64,000 nt of DNA. Source: Vanessa cardui. Taxonomy: Eukaryota; Arthropoda; Insecta; Lepidoptera; Nymphalidae. The DNA lies in contig NC_061143.1 in assembly GCF_905220365.1 (NCBI RefSeq), positions 1 through 64,000 on the forward strand, written 5' to 3'. Positions 19,369 to 29,043 of the stretch are shown here, piece by piece; positions within the stretch are counted from its first letter, which is position 1; each line of letters begins with the position of its first letter. The position numbers were made by a program, and so were the translations under genes. The notes under the pieces were generated by a model that had not been told where the DNA came from, did no database searches, and was given only the letters and a program-made list of their open reading frames with translations.

Positions 19369-21563
19369 TATTGAGTGTCCATGGCCGTCGCCTCCTCCCC
19401 AGTCCTCGGCTGTTCTTGTGCCGCAGCCGGTGGTCGAACCGGCTGCGAGGAGCTGGTTGCCTTCTTCTTGGCGGTCTTCGGCGGATGAGCCGGTTTTGTC
19501 CTCGCCGTGGTTGTGGTGGTGGGTCTCACACAGGCCTTCGACCCGATCCGGTGCTCGGCTGGCTTTCCAGACGCCGCACATATAACGCAGTGCGGCGTCT
19601 TGGCAGAGCAGGTGCCAGCCTTGTGGCCGGGCTGACCGCAGCGGTAGCATAATTGGCTGCGATCAACCTCAGCGGTGCACCGTGCCCCCGCGTGTCCACC
19701 CTCCAGACACCGGTAGCACCGGAAAGGCCTCGGCGGTAGGAGCGTGACCTGCGCCGAGACCCACCCCACTAGGAGTCTGCTGTCCCTTAGCTTTCTGGCC
19801 GCCGCTAAGGGACAGCTCACGTGGGTAGTCCCGAGTCCGGAGACCCCCCGACGTATCGTGCCCGCCTTGACCTGATCAGGCGGGCATCCTCCGGTCTTGG
19901 AGACGGCGGCGACGACCTCCTCTATCGTCGCAGAGTCATCCAGGCCCGAAATGCGCAAAACCGCGCATTTGGTGGGCCTGGACACTCGGACGTCGTCCGA
20001 CCCCAGTGACGCCCTGAGCTTTTCCGCCAGGGCGTCAGCTTTGGGACCACTGGTGGCCCCCGAGACCTCCAGGAGTCGGCCTCCGGTGGCAGTCGTTTTG
20101 CACCGGAGGCCCGTTATGCCGAGATCGCTCAGCGAAATCTCGGCTTTGGCTTTGGCCAAGATACCAGCATAGGAGAGGCCTCGCTCCTCCGCTCCTGGCT
20201 GCAGGGTTAGAGCAACTGCAGTGGAGCGGGGAGTCCTGAGCCTCGCAGGCCGACGCTTGGCCGCCGCGACTCCCTCCTCCTTCTTCTTCTGGGCCTCTTT
20301 TTTAGCCCGCTGGCGCGCCTCCTTCTTTTTCTTCTTGGCGTCGCCCGCAACCTCCCACTCCGCCTCGGGTGTTGACGGGGGGTTGCGCGTCGCCGGTCTG
20401 TCTCGTCCATCGGGTTGGGTGACACGGGGCGCTGCGGCTTGGGCCGCAATTGCCTTTTTGGCCGCCTTCCCCTTCCCTTTTTTGGCAGCAGCCGCTTGTG
20501 CCGGTTGGGTGGCACGGGGCGCTGCGGCTTTGGCCGCATATGTCGGCGCCGGTGCGCTGCGCTGGTCTGCAGCTAGGGGGGGACGTAAAATCCTCCCCTC
20601 GAGCACCGAGAAACGAGCATTAAAGCTCGCCATCTCCTGACGGATCAGGCGAACCAGCTCCGTCTCCTGCGGCGGCTGCTGCTGTTGCTGCGGTTGCAGC
20701 GTGGCGTCAGGTGTGGCGCTCAGAAGGCCCACCTCCCGCCTGAGGTGTTCCCGACGGAAGTTGGCCATCTCGGCCTTGAGCTCGAAGTGCTCTTTTCTGA
20801 GCGCCTCCACCTGTGCTGCGAGTCTGGTGTTCTGGGCCCGCAGCAGCGCCGTCTCCTCCGTGTCAGTGCGGGTGAGCAGCACCTGGGCGCACTCCAGGAT
20901 CGAGGCCGTAGCCTCTTTTATTGCCTTCTGGCTGCAGCCGCTAAGGCCCTTGGAGACCTTGCCCACCCGTCTGATGGCTGCAACCGCGTTGGTCATTTTT
21001 TGGTTGAGGTCGGAGGCAGGTAACTCTTCTGCCTCGACCCCTAAGGCCGCAGAATCTGACGACTCTGACCGAGGAGTGGCTCTCCCTTCCACCACTCTTT
21101 TAGTCAGAGCCGCGATCTGCCGCTCGTCATCCTCCAGTTTTTTGGCGGCAGCTGCAGCCTTCGTCGCAGCCGCAGCCTCACGCCTGGAAAGACCGATACC
21201 GGCATATTTGCCGGTAGTAGTCGGTCTACCTTTCCTAGTCGGTGTGTCGCTGCGAGCAGAGTCCGACCCAGAATCCGGGACCTCTCTCGCGCGTTTCCGT
21301 GAACGCTTCGACACCGCGCTCGCCATACTCATCCGACTGGATGCGCTGTCGGCGTCCGACAGCTCACCCAGTCGCTCCAATCTAACCACAGGTACCCTCA
21401 TCGTTTGCAAATCATAGTCAGTTGTGGTCGCGGTAAGGTCGTTTGAAGGAATCCATCTGGCATCTTTGTCCCCTCCAGATTCGATGGGACGGTCCGATCC
21501 GTGAGGCGGATCGGAGAGGGACTGAAACCCCCCTGGAGATATATTTTTTTCGGATGCACTCAT
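19368..21563 (-). CDS. B2 ORF1, Gag-like protein, 731 aa
   Basis: Starts MSASEKNISPGGFQSLSD. A basic region (SKRSRKRARE) is followed by a long coiled-coil zone (LLRAQNTRLAAQVEALRKEH), a Lys/Ala linker with an internal direct repeat (PRATQPAQ / PRVTQPDG), an RRM-like region and three CCHC knuckles (C616-C629, C639-C652, C659-C678), then a 53-residue Pro/Thr/Lys tail. Upstream the frame is open to 21743 (TTG), with an in-frame ATG before a hydrophobic stretch. The homologous DNA in family A is read in another frame, so I favour the MSAS start. Confidence 0.88.
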   Translation of the reverse strand: MSASEKNISPGGFQSLSDPPHGSDRPIESGGDKDARWIPSNDLTATTTDYDLQTMRVPVVRLERLGELSDADSASSRMSMASAVSKRSRKRAREVPDSGSDSARSDTPTRKGRPTTTGKYAGIGLSRREAAAATKAAAAAKKLEDDERQIAALTKRVVEGRATPRSESSDSAALGVEAEELPASDLNQKMTNAVAAIRRVGKVSKGLSGCSQKAIKEATASILECAQVLLTRTDTEETALLRAQNTRLAAQVEALRKEHFELKAEMANFRREHLRREVGLLSATPDATLQPQQQQQPPQETELVRLIRQEMASFNARFSVLEGRILRPPLAADQRSAPAPTYAAKAAAPRATQPAQAAAAKKGKGKAAKKAIAAQAAAPRVTQPDGRDRPATRNPPSTPEAEWEVAGDAKKKKKEARQRAKKEAQKKKEEGVAAAKRRPARLRTPRSTAVALTLQPGAEERGLSYAGILAKAKAEISLSDLGITGLRCKTTATGGRLLEVSGATSGPKADALAEKLRASLGSDDVRVSRPTKCAVLRISGLDDSATIEEVVAAVSKTGGCPPDQVKAGTIRRGVSGLGTTHVSCPLAAARKLRDSRLLVGWVSAQVTLLPPRPFRCYRCLEGGHAGARCTAEVDRSQLCYRCGQPGHKAGTCSAKTPHCVICAASGKPAEHRIGSKACVRPTTTTTARTKPAHPPKTAKKKATSSSQPVRPPAAAQEQPRTGEEATAMDTQ

Positions 21564-22031
21564 ATTTAGGTTTTTTGCCGGGGCTGCCGGCGAAGAAGTA
21601 TAAAAGAGTAAAAGAAGAAAGAACAAAGGAAGAAGGAAAAAGAAATGCAGTCGGGACCGAACTACCCTCCGGCCATACATCCCATCGCGCTGCGTAGCCA
21701 CTTGGGATTTGGGGTTATTTTTTATCGAGGTTGTCTTCCTCAAACAAAAGCAAAATTTACAAAAAATTTACATAACCTACATTAAAATAAAATAAAATAA
21801 AATATTTATAGCCTACCTAATAAAACTAATTAATATATATATATTTACAGAATATATTTACACTCCTTCTCTGCCACGGGGCCGCGCACACAGTCCACTC
21901 TGAAAACAGAGAAAGACCGGGAGCGACCCGTGGCATGCCCTCCGCGTCAGTCTTAGCCGTGGCCGGCGAGCAAGCTCAAGCCGGCCCCGTTGCCCAGGGT
22001 GCGCCACGAGGAGGCGACTGACATGCACCCC
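21564..22031 (-). promoter_or_regulatory. B2 5' UTR
   Basis: Contains a pyrimidine-rich tract in sense just before ORF1 (complement of 21590-21650), the shared GAGGTTGTCTTCCTC hairpin (21728-21742), an AT-rich block (21760-21860) and the outer 170 nt or so shared with family A. Confidence 0.55.
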
Positions 22032-22043
22032 AACCTAACCTAA

Positions 22044-22045
<2 letters not shown>
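22032..22045 (+). repeat. Telomeric repeat remnant, 14 bp
   Basis: AACCTAACCTAACC only; fewer than three units separate B2 and B3. Confidence 0.95.
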
Positions 22046-22076
<31 letters not shown>

Positions 22077-22234
22077 GTTGGGAAATCCATCATGGAGACC
22101 CTCCGCTCTGGGGGAAGAGCGAAGGGTACTGTCAGACTCCTACTGACTAAAACCCAACCCGTGTCCTCCACGTGCCCATGAGTCGGAGGGGCGGGTATCG
22201 CCGAAGCATTCGTCACACCCCTCCGACGGGCGTT

Positions 22235-22265
22235 GGCACGCCTGATGTAAAGAGTCAGGCGTGCC
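22235..22265 (-). other. B3 3'-UTR hairpin, A-T stem variant
   Basis: GGCACGCCTGA/TCAGGCGTGCC. Relative to B1 and B2 both partners of one pair have changed (G-C to A-T), keeping the stem perfect. Confidence 0.75.
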
Positions 22266-22403
22266 CCGTCAATCACTGCGGCTGTCCACCCGGCCGCAGG
22301 ACTCCACTACGAGGCGCGCGTGCGGAACACGACGCCGCCGCCTCGAGGCCTGTTGCTGGTCGGACGGCGAGACGCCCCGAGTCTGCCGTCCGCAGGCCAC
22401 GCC

Positions 22404-25400
22404 CTAGGGTGGTCGTAAGTCGGCGACCACCCTGCGACGCCCAGTTCGTCTGCTGCGGGAGGGGAGAGAGGAGGCAGCCTCTCTCTCCCTTTCCGCCGCC
22501 TCCTTTGCGAGCATCACTTCCTCGCAGAAGGTGGCGACGGCGCTCCACCCTGCCTCGCTCCGCACCATCGCAGAGACGACGGCCGGAAGCGAGAGGTTTC
22601 CCGCAGCGACACCTACGGCCGCGACGAGGTCACGGCGCTGCTCAGCCCATGCTGGGCACTCCGCCAACGTGTGCAACGCCGTATCGTCGCGACCATCGCC
22701 ACAATGGTGGCACTGGGACGTCGGCTCCCGGCCTATGCGACACAGGTACCTACCGAAGCATCCGTGTCCAGTAAGCACCTGCGTCAGCCGGAAGCTGAGG
22801 GCGCCGTGGCTCCTAGTGAGCCACTCCTTCAATACGGGCCTCACCGCCGCAATAGCGACGGCTTGCCCTGCCGTGGGTCGCGCCAAGCGCGTCTCCCACT
22901 CCGCCACTGAGACCTGGCGGAGCTCTGCCCTGCGTGCCTCGATCTGTCGAGGCACCAGGCGCTCACCCCGCTCGACCGCCTCCACGCGCCACCAATAGAG
23001 CGACGCGAGGAGCTTAGCCTCGAGGTCCCAGGGCGGCGATCCGGCTAGGAGGCTCGCTGCCTCGAAGGAGATCGTACGGTATCCCCTTATCATCCTGACG
23101 GCCATCGCGCGCTGTGGCCTCCTCAGCGCGGCGACGTTGCGGGCCGTCAGGGCATCCGCCCACACTGGCGCGGCGTATAGCGCCATCGACCGTACGACCC
23201 CCATGTAGAGCCTCCTGCATGAGGAGTTGGGTCCCCCTAGATTGGGCAGCAAGCGCGAGAGCGCTGAAGCGGCGCCCAACAACCGGGGGGCGAGCCGTGT
23301 AAAGTGCGGCTCGAAGTTCCACCTACTGTCGAGGACGAGTCCTAGGTACTTCATCGTCGACTCGACAGCGATGGACACCCCTCCTACCATGATGCTGGAT
23401 CCGGGAGGAGGCTTCATCCTCGGCCCGTGAAAACACAGGGCTTCCGACTTGTGCAATGCCACCTCCAAGCCCAGCCGCCGGATCCTTCCCACGGCATGCG
23501 CGACACCAGCCGTCGCGCGTATGGCCGCCTGCCGGTACGTCTTTCCACGTGCTGTAACCAGCGTGTCGTCGGCGTAACAAATGACGCCGACGCCGTGGAT
23601 GAACGCACCGCGCAGGGCCCAGTCGTACCCCACGTTCCACAGGAGTGGACCCAAAACGGAACCCTGTGGAACGCCGCACGACGTCTCCCGACGACCCCAC
23701 CTCTCGCGACCCGGGTACACGACCGCTCGGTTCGACAAGTACGCCGCGACCACGCGTTGGAGGTAGCGCGGCACTCCGTGGTACCGGAGTGCTTCACGGA
23801 TGGTACTCCAGGGCAAGGTGTTGAAAGCGTTGGCGATGTCGAGCGACACCGCCAAGACCACCTCACCCCGGGCGACTGCCTCCTCCGCGAGGGCCTTCAC
23901 GCGCATGATCGCGTCGACCGTCGAACGCCCCTGGCGGAAGCCGAATTGGTTCTCCGCCAAATCCGGCCCCACCCTGGTCATGTGCTGAACGAGGCGACTG
24001 GCGATGACACGCTCGAAGATCTTACACACCTCGTCCAGCAACACGATCGGTCGGTACGCAGATGGCGAGTCTGCGGGTCGTCCCTCCTTCTTCAGCAAGA
24101 CCAGCTTCCCGGTCTTCCACCGGCTTGGAAACTGGCCTCGCTCCAAGCATGCGCTCAGCAGCCCTGAGAGTCGTGGCCCGAGTTCTCTCAGGGCGAGGAC
24201 CCACGCACGGCCTGGAATGCCGTCGGGTCCAGGGGCGGTGTTCCTGATGCGAGCCACCGCCCCTCTGAGCTCTTCCCGGGTGACTGCGGGCACGTCGTCT
24301 TCACCCTCTTCCGCGTCCCCGTGAGGCGGAACCATAGCCGGTGGTGTGTGCTCCGGTCTAGATGGAAACAGAGCACCCACCACCTCCTCCAGCAGCTGCG
24401 GCTGGAGACTCCGGGACAGTGGGGGAGCCGACTGGCGCAACTTGCCCCTCACCATCAGGTAAGGGCGTCCCCACGGATCTAGGTCCAGAGTCTCCACCAG
24501 CTCGTCGTTGGCCTGGGCCTTGGCTCTGACGATGGCCAACTGGAGTGCGCTCTTCGCCTCCCTGTAGCTAGCGTACAGTTCCGCCTCTTCATTCTCCTGT
24601 GCTTCTTCGGCCGCCGCTGTAAAGGGGCGGCGGCCTCTCCTCCGTCGTCGGCACCTCGCGTACTGGCGTCGCATCTGTGTGCATTCGTTGCGCAACTGCG
24701 CAATCGACTGCGCCCACCAGTACACTTGGCGCCTAGCTGACAACGGCCGGACTCGGGGCATGCCAGCGTCGCATATGTCCGACATGCTCTCCCGGAACCA
24801 CTCCGCCTCGTCGTCGATGTCGGTAGGCCTGTCTGGCGAATCTAGCCAGGCCTTGACGATCGAGGCCTCCAGGAGAGCCTCCCTGTCCAGCCGCTTCAGC
24901 GCCCATCGCGGACCGTCTCCGTGCCGACCTGCCGCTTGGATCGGCCGAATCGAAGTTCGGGCAGAGACGCTAAACCGAATGTACCGATGGTCGGATAGCG
25001 TCTCGACGTCCTCGACGACGTGCCAGTCGAGGACGTTGCGCGCGAGAGCGGGGCTAGCGAACGTGAGGTCCACTATAGACCCACCCCGCTGCCGCACGCA
25101 CGTCTGCACCGAACCCCGATTCAGGAGAAGCAGGCCCAGCTCGACCGCCCACTCCTCCACTAGCTCACCCCGCGCGTCCGTAGACGGGGAACCCCAAGCC
25201 GTAGACTTGGCGTTGAAGTCCCCCAGGACGATCACGGGGCGAGGACAGCCACGACGGACAACCGTGGCCAACTCCAGGGTGACACTCTCCAGATCGGCGA
25301 GAGAAAGGCTGGGGGCGAAATATACCCCCACGACCATGATGTCACCCCAGACTGCCGCGACATAGCCCCGCCCTCGAGTTATGGCCTCGAAGGGAAGCGT

Positions 25401-25592
25401 GTCAGCGGCGGACCTCCTGATCAACGCCACCGAGCGGTTATCGTCGCACACCCAGTCATCCCTGGGCGGCACGAAGTACGGCTCGGCGACGGCGGTCAAA
25501 TCGATCGACCACTGCGCCATGCTCTGGAGCAAGAGATCCTGAGCCCTGGCGCAATGGTTGATATTGGCTTGGAGGAGACGACGTAGACCCAT
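22404..25592 (-). CDS. B3 ORF2, endonuclease-reverse transcriptase, 1062 aa
   Basis: All catalytic motifs as in B2. Second residue is Gly (MGLRRLLQ) where other copies have Ala. Other differences include YWWRVEAVERG, MSDICDAGMPR and VPPHGDAEEGEDD. Begins inside the TAATG overlap with ORF1. Confidence 0.93.
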   Translation of the reverse strand: MGLRRLLQANINHCARAQDLLLQSMAQWSIDLTAVAEPYFVPPRDDWVCDDNRSVALIRRSAADTLPFEAITRGRGYVAAVWGDIMVVGVYFAPSLSLADLESVTLELATVVRRGCPRPVIVLGDFNAKSTAWGSPSTDARGELVEEWAVELGLLLLNRGSVQTCVRQRGGSIVDLTFASPALARNVLDWHVVEDVETLSDHRYIRFSVSARTSIRPIQAAGRHGDGPRWALKRLDREALLEASIVKAWLDSPDRPTDIDDEAEWFRESMSDICDAGMPRVRPLSARRQVYWWAQSIAQLRNECTQMRRQYARCRRRRRGRRPFTAAAEEAQENEEAELYASYREAKSALQLAIVRAKAQANDELVETLDLDPWGRPYLMVRGKLRQSAPPLSRSLQPQLLEEVVGALFPSRPEHTPPAMVPPHGDAEEGEDDVPAVTREELRGAVARIRNTAPGPDGIPGRAWVLALRELGPRLSGLLSACLERGQFPSRWKTGKLVLLKKEGRPADSPSAYRPIVLLDEVCKIFERVIASRLVQHMTRVGPDLAENQFGFRQGRSTVDAIMRVKALAEEAVARGEVVLAVSLDIANAFNTLPWSTIREALRYHGVPRYLQRVVAAYLSNRAVVYPGRERWGRRETSCGVPQGSVLGPLLWNVGYDWALRGAFIHGVGVICYADDTLVTARGKTYRQAAIRATAGVAHAVGRIRRLGLEVALHKSEALCFHGPRMKPPPGSSIMVGGVSIAVESTMKYLGLVLDSRWNFEPHFTRLAPRLLGAASALSRLLPNLGGPNSSCRRLYMGVVRSMALYAAPVWADALTARNVAALRRPQRAMAVRMIRGYRTISFEAASLLAGSPPWDLEAKLLASLYWWRVEAVERGERLVPRQIEARRAELRQVSVAEWETRLARPTAGQAVAIAAVRPVLKEWLTRSHGALSFRLTQVLTGHGCFGRYLCRIGREPTSQCHHCGDGRDDTALHTLAECPAWAEQRRDLVAAVGVAAGNLSLPAVVSAMVRSEAGWSAVATFCEEVMLAKEAAEREREAASSLPSRSRRTGRRRVVADLRPP

Positions 25593-27811
25593 TATTGAGT
25601 GTCCATGGCCGTCGCCTCCTCCCCAGTCCTCGGCTGTTCTTGTGCCGCAGCCGGTGGTCGAACCGGCTGCGAGGAGCTGGCTGCCTTCTTCATTAGTTTC
25701 TTCGGCGGATGAGCCGGTTTTGTCCTCGCCGTGGTTGTGGTGGTGGGTCTCACACAGGCCTTCGACCCGATCCGGTGCTCGGCTGGCTTTCCAGACGCCG
25801 CACATATAACGCAGTGCGGCGTCTTGGCAGAGCAGGTGCCAGCCTTGTGGCCGGGCTGACCGCAGCGGTAGCATAATTGGCTGCGATCAACCTCAGCGGT
25901 GCACCGTGCCCCCGCGTGTCCACCCTCCAGACACCGGTAGCACTGGAAAGGCCTCGGCGGTAGGAGCGTGACCTGCGCCGAGACCCACCCCACCAGGAGT
26001 CTGCTGTCCCTTAGCTTTCTGGCCGCCGCTAAGGGACAGCTCACGTGGGTAGTCCCGAGTCCGGAGACCCCCCGACGTATCGTGCCCGCCTTGACCTGAT
26101 CAGGCGGGCATCCTCCGGTCTTGGAGACGGCGGCGACGACCTCCTCCGTCGTCGCAGAGTCATCCAGGCCCGAAATGCGCAAAACCGCGCATTTGGTGGG
26201 CCTGGACACTCGGACGTCGTCCGACCCCAGTGACGCCCTGAGCTTTTCCGCTAGGGCGTCAGCTTTGGGACCACTCGTGGCCCCCGAGACCTCCAGGAGT
26301 CGGCCTCCGGTGGCAGTTGTTTTGCACCGGAGGCCCGTTATGCCGAGATCGCTCAGCGAGATCTCGGCTTTGGCTTTGGCCAAGATGCCCGCATAGGAGA
26401 GGCCTCGCTCCTCCGCTCCTGGCTGTAGGGTGAGAGCCACTGCAGTGGAGCGGGGAGTCCTGAGCCTCGCAGGCCGGCGCTTGGCCGCCGCGACTCCCTC
26501 CTCCTTCTTCTTCTGGGCCTCCTTTTTGGCCCGCTGGCGCGCCTCCTTCTTTTTCTTTTTGGCGTCGCCCGCAACCTTCCACTCCGCCTCGGGTGTTGGC
26601 GGGGGGTTGCGCGACGCCGGTCTGTCTCCTTGTCTGTCTCGTTTCGGTTTCGGTTGGGTGGCTTGGGGTGCCGCGGGTTGAGCCGCACTCGCCTTTTTGG
26701 CCACCTTCCCTTTCCCTTTCTTAACAGCAGCAGCCGCTTGTGCCGGTTGGGTGGCACGGGGCGCTGCGGCTTTAGCCGCATATGTCGGCGCCGGTGCGCT
26801 GCGCTGGTCTGCAGCGAGGGGGGGACGTAAAATCCTCCCCTCGAGCACCGAGAAGCGGGCGTTGAAACTCGCCATCTCCTTACGGATCAGGCGAGCCAAC
26901 TCCGTCTCCTGCGACGACTGCTGCTGCTGTGTCTGCTGCGGTTGCGGCGTGGCGTCAGGCGCGGCGCTCAGAAGGCCCACCTCCCGCCTGAGGTGTTCGC
27001 GGCGGAAGTTGGCCATCTCGGCCTTGAGCTCTAGGTGCTCTTTCCTGAGCGCCTCGACCTGTGCTGCGAGCCTGGTGTTCTGGGCCCGCAGCAGCGCCGT
27101 CTCCTCGGTATCGGTGCGGGTGAGCAGCACCTGGGCGCACTCCAGTATCGAGGCCGTGGCCTCTTTCAGTGCCTTCTGGCTGCAGCCGCTAAGGCCCTTG
27201 GAGACCTTGCCCACCCTTTTTATAGCCGCAACCGCGTCTGTCATCCTCCGGTTGAGGTCGGAGGCAGGTAGCTCGTCTGCCTCCACCCCTAAGGCAGCAG
27301 AGTCTGATGACTCCGACCGAGGAGTGGCCCTCCCTTCCACCACCCTCTTGGTCAGAGCCGCGATCTGCCGCTCGTCTTCCATTTGTTTTTCGGCGGCTGC
27401 TGCAGCCTTCGTCGCAGCCGCGGCCTCGCGTCTTGATAGACCGATACCGGCATATTTGCCGGTAGTAGTCGGTCTACCTTTCCTAGTCGGTGTGTCGCTG
27501 CGAGCAGAGTCCGACCCAGAATCCGGGACCTCTCTCGCGCGTTTCCGTGAACGCTTCGACACCGCGCTCGCCATACTCATCCGACTGGATGCGCTGTCGG
27601 CGTCCGACAGCTCACCCAGTCGCTCCAATCTAACCACAGGTACCCTCATCGTTTGCAAATCATAGTCAGTTGTGGTCGCGGTAAGGTCGTTTGAAGGAAT
27701 CCATCTGGCATCTTTGTCCCCTCCAGATTCGATGGGACGGTCCGATCCGTGAGGCGGATCGGAGAGGGACTGAAACCCCCCTGGAGATATATTTTTTTCG
27801 GATGCACTCAT
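25592..27811 (-). CDS. B3 ORF1, Gag-like protein, 739 aa
   Basis: Domain order as in B2, but the linker before the RRM-like region is a different, longer version (AAPQATQPKPKRDRQGDRPA), accounting for the extra eight residues. The coiled coil and all three knuckles are intact; the tail ends EEATAMDTQ. Start chosen at the conserved MSAS. Confidence 0.88.
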   Translation of the reverse strand: MSASEKNISPGGFQSLSDPPHGSDRPIESGGDKDARWIPSNDLTATTTDYDLQTMRVPVVRLERLGELSDADSASSRMSMASAVSKRSRKRAREVPDSGSDSARSDTPTRKGRPTTTGKYAGIGLSRREAAAATKAAAAAEKQMEDERQIAALTKRVVEGRATPRSESSDSAALGVEADELPASDLNRRMTDAVAAIKRVGKVSKGLSGCSQKALKEATASILECAQVLLTRTDTEETALLRAQNTRLAAQVEALRKEHLELKAEMANFRREHLRREVGLLSAAPDATPQPQQTQQQQSSQETELARLIRKEMASFNARFSVLEGRILRPPLAADQRSAPAPTYAAKAAAPRATQPAQAAAAVKKGKGKVAKKASAAQPAAPQATQPKPKRDRQGDRPASRNPPPTPEAEWKVAGDAKKKKKEARQRAKKEAQKKKEEGVAAAKRRPARLRTPRSTAVALTLQPGAEERGLSYAGILAKAKAEISLSDLGITGLRCKTTATGGRLLEVSGATSGPKADALAEKLRASLGSDDVRVSRPTKCAVLRISGLDDSATTEEVVAAVSKTGGCPPDQVKAGTIRRGVSGLGTTHVSCPLAAARKLRDSRLLVGWVSAQVTLLPPRPFQCYRCLEGGHAGARCTAEVDRSQLCYRCGQPGHKAGTCSAKTPHCVICAASGKPAEHRIGSKACVRPTTTTTARTKPAHPPKKLMKKAASSSQPVRPPAAAQEQPRTGEEATAMDTQ

Positions 27812-28279
27812 GTTTAGGTTTTTTGCCGGGGCTGCCGGCGAAGAAGAATAAAAGAGTAAAAGAAGAAAGAATAAAGGAAGAAGGAAAAAGAAATGCAGTC
27901 GGGACCGAACTACCCTCCGGCCATACATCCCATCGCGCTGCGTAGCCACTTGGGATTTGGGGTTATTTTTTATCGAGGTTGTCTTCCTCAAACAAAAGCA
28001 AAATTTACAAAAAATTTACATAACCTACATTAAAATAAAATAAAATAAAATATTTATAGCCTACCTAATAAAACTAATTAATATATATATATTTACAGAA
28101 TATATTTACACTCCTTCTCTGCCACGGGGCCGCGCACACAGTCCACTCTGAAAACAGAGAAAGACCGGGAGCGACCCGTGGCATGCCCTCCGCGTCAGTC
28201 TTAGCCGTGGCCGGCGAGCAAGCTCAAGCCGGCCCCGTTGCCCAGGGTGCGCCACGAGGAGGCGACTGACATGCACCCC
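27812..28279 (-). promoter_or_regulatory. B3 5' UTR
   Basis: Same elements as in B2, with near-identical AT-rich block and shared 5' end. Confidence 0.5.
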
Positions 28280-28291
28280 AACCTAACCTAA

Positions 28292-28293
<2 letters not shown>
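28280..28293 (+). repeat. Telomeric repeat remnant, 14 bp
   Basis: AACCTAACCTAACC between B3 and C1. Confidence 0.95.
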
Positions 28294-28324
<31 letters not shown>

Positions 28325-28329
28325 TTTTA

Positions 28330-28457
28330 CGAGGAGGAAAGGCATTTACGCCTCCCGCCCGGCCGGGGGACCGGGACGGGTATGTGGGACTCGACCGGGG
28401 CCATAAGGGCCCCGTGCCAGGGCAGAAGGCCCTGTCCTACCCACTAAAACCTCCTCG
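28330..28457 (-). other. C1 3'-terminal fold, co-varying with family A
   Basis: CGAGGAGG (28330-28337) pairs with CCTCCTCG (28450-28457); family A has CTAGGAGG/CCTCCTAG. The enclosed hairpin AGGC-ATTTAC-GCCT (28340-28353) corresponds to ATGC-ATTTAC-GCAT in A. Both stems carry a double change that keeps pairing. Confidence 0.75.
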
Positions 28458-28665
28458 GGTTTCCACCGTACCGCGTGATGGAGGGGCTACGGGAACGCTA
28501 AAGCATACTTCCGCGGCCCCCCCGCGGCGACCGCCGTGAGGCGGTCAAATCGTTGAATGCGCGCCCAAGGGCGCGCCTTCCTCCGTTGCCTCCGTCCAGT
28601 AAGCGTGACGGACTCCCCCGAGTCCGCCACTGGAGGCTGGGCGCCAACAATGGTGACGCCCTGGT

Positions 28666-28696
28666 GGCGGCGGATAAGATGACAGGCTCCGCCGCC
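28666..28696 (-). other. C1 hairpin matching the family A stem
   Basis: GGCGGCGGA/TCCGCCGCC, the same stem sequence as the third A hairpin, but with a 13-nt loop that lacks TGTAAAG. Other hairpins nearby are GACCGCC-GTGA-GGCGGTC and GCGCGCCC-AA-GGGCGCGC-type stems (about 28525-28580). Confidence 0.6.
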
Positions 28697-29043
28697 GACC
28701 ATCGGTGTATCTCCACACCACACGGTGGACCACCACGCATCAGATGGTGGACCACCACTCCTCCTTCGACGCTCATAAAGAGCCCTCCGTTCTATATACA
28801 TATATATATATTGACATTTACACAACTATTTACAATATTTACATAAATACATATAATACATATTGTACATATAGTACACTCCTCCGCTATGCCAGCGGGG
28901 CCGCTCACATAGTCCACTCCGCTGCGCTCGGAGAAGTACTAGGAGCGACCTCGCGGCCTTCCTCCGCGTCAGTCTTAGCCGCGGCCGGCGAGCACACAAG
29001 CCGGCCCCGTTGCCCAGGGTGCGCCACGAGGCGACTGACATGC

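Larger units (their letters stand above)
15773..22031 (-). mobile_element. B2: full-length B element
   Basis: 6.26 kb with the longest tail in the window (77 nt, 15773-15849). 468-bp 5' UTR, intact ORF1 and ORF2 with TAATG overlap, 330-bp 3' UTR. The sequence next to the tail is AAGGTTGGG where most B copies have ATGGTTGGG. Confidence 0.93.
22046..28279 (-). mobile_element. B3: full-length B element
   Basis: 6.23 kb with a 28-nt tail. Both ORFs open; 5' UTR 468 bp, nearly identical to that of B2. Confidence 0.93.

Noticed and set aside
19369..19650. Upstream extension of B ORF2 overlapping ORF1
   Set aside because: Closed in B6 and inconsistent in length among copies; the TAATG start gives 1062 aa in all.
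21564..21743. N-terminal extension of B ORF1 with a hydrophobic stretch resembling a membrane anchor
   Set aside because: The homologous DNA in family A is in another frame, A3 has no open extension, the outermost start is not ATG, and the stretch is a pyrimidine-rich leader. An in-frame upstream ATG exists, so minor use cannot be excluded.
26697..27665. Long + strand ORFs opposite ORF1 and ORF2 (for example 322 codons here, 226-246 codons opposite ORF2)
   Set aside because: They recur as exact mirror images in each copy, lack recognisable domains and are Ser/Arg-rich; they are by-products of GC-rich codons in the real genes on the - strand.
28487..28825. 112-codon ORF on the - strand of C1 (and 46587-46925 in C2)
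   Set aside because: Part of it coincides with sequence homologous to the non-coding A 3' UTR, it shows no domain, and two near-identical copies give no test of selection.
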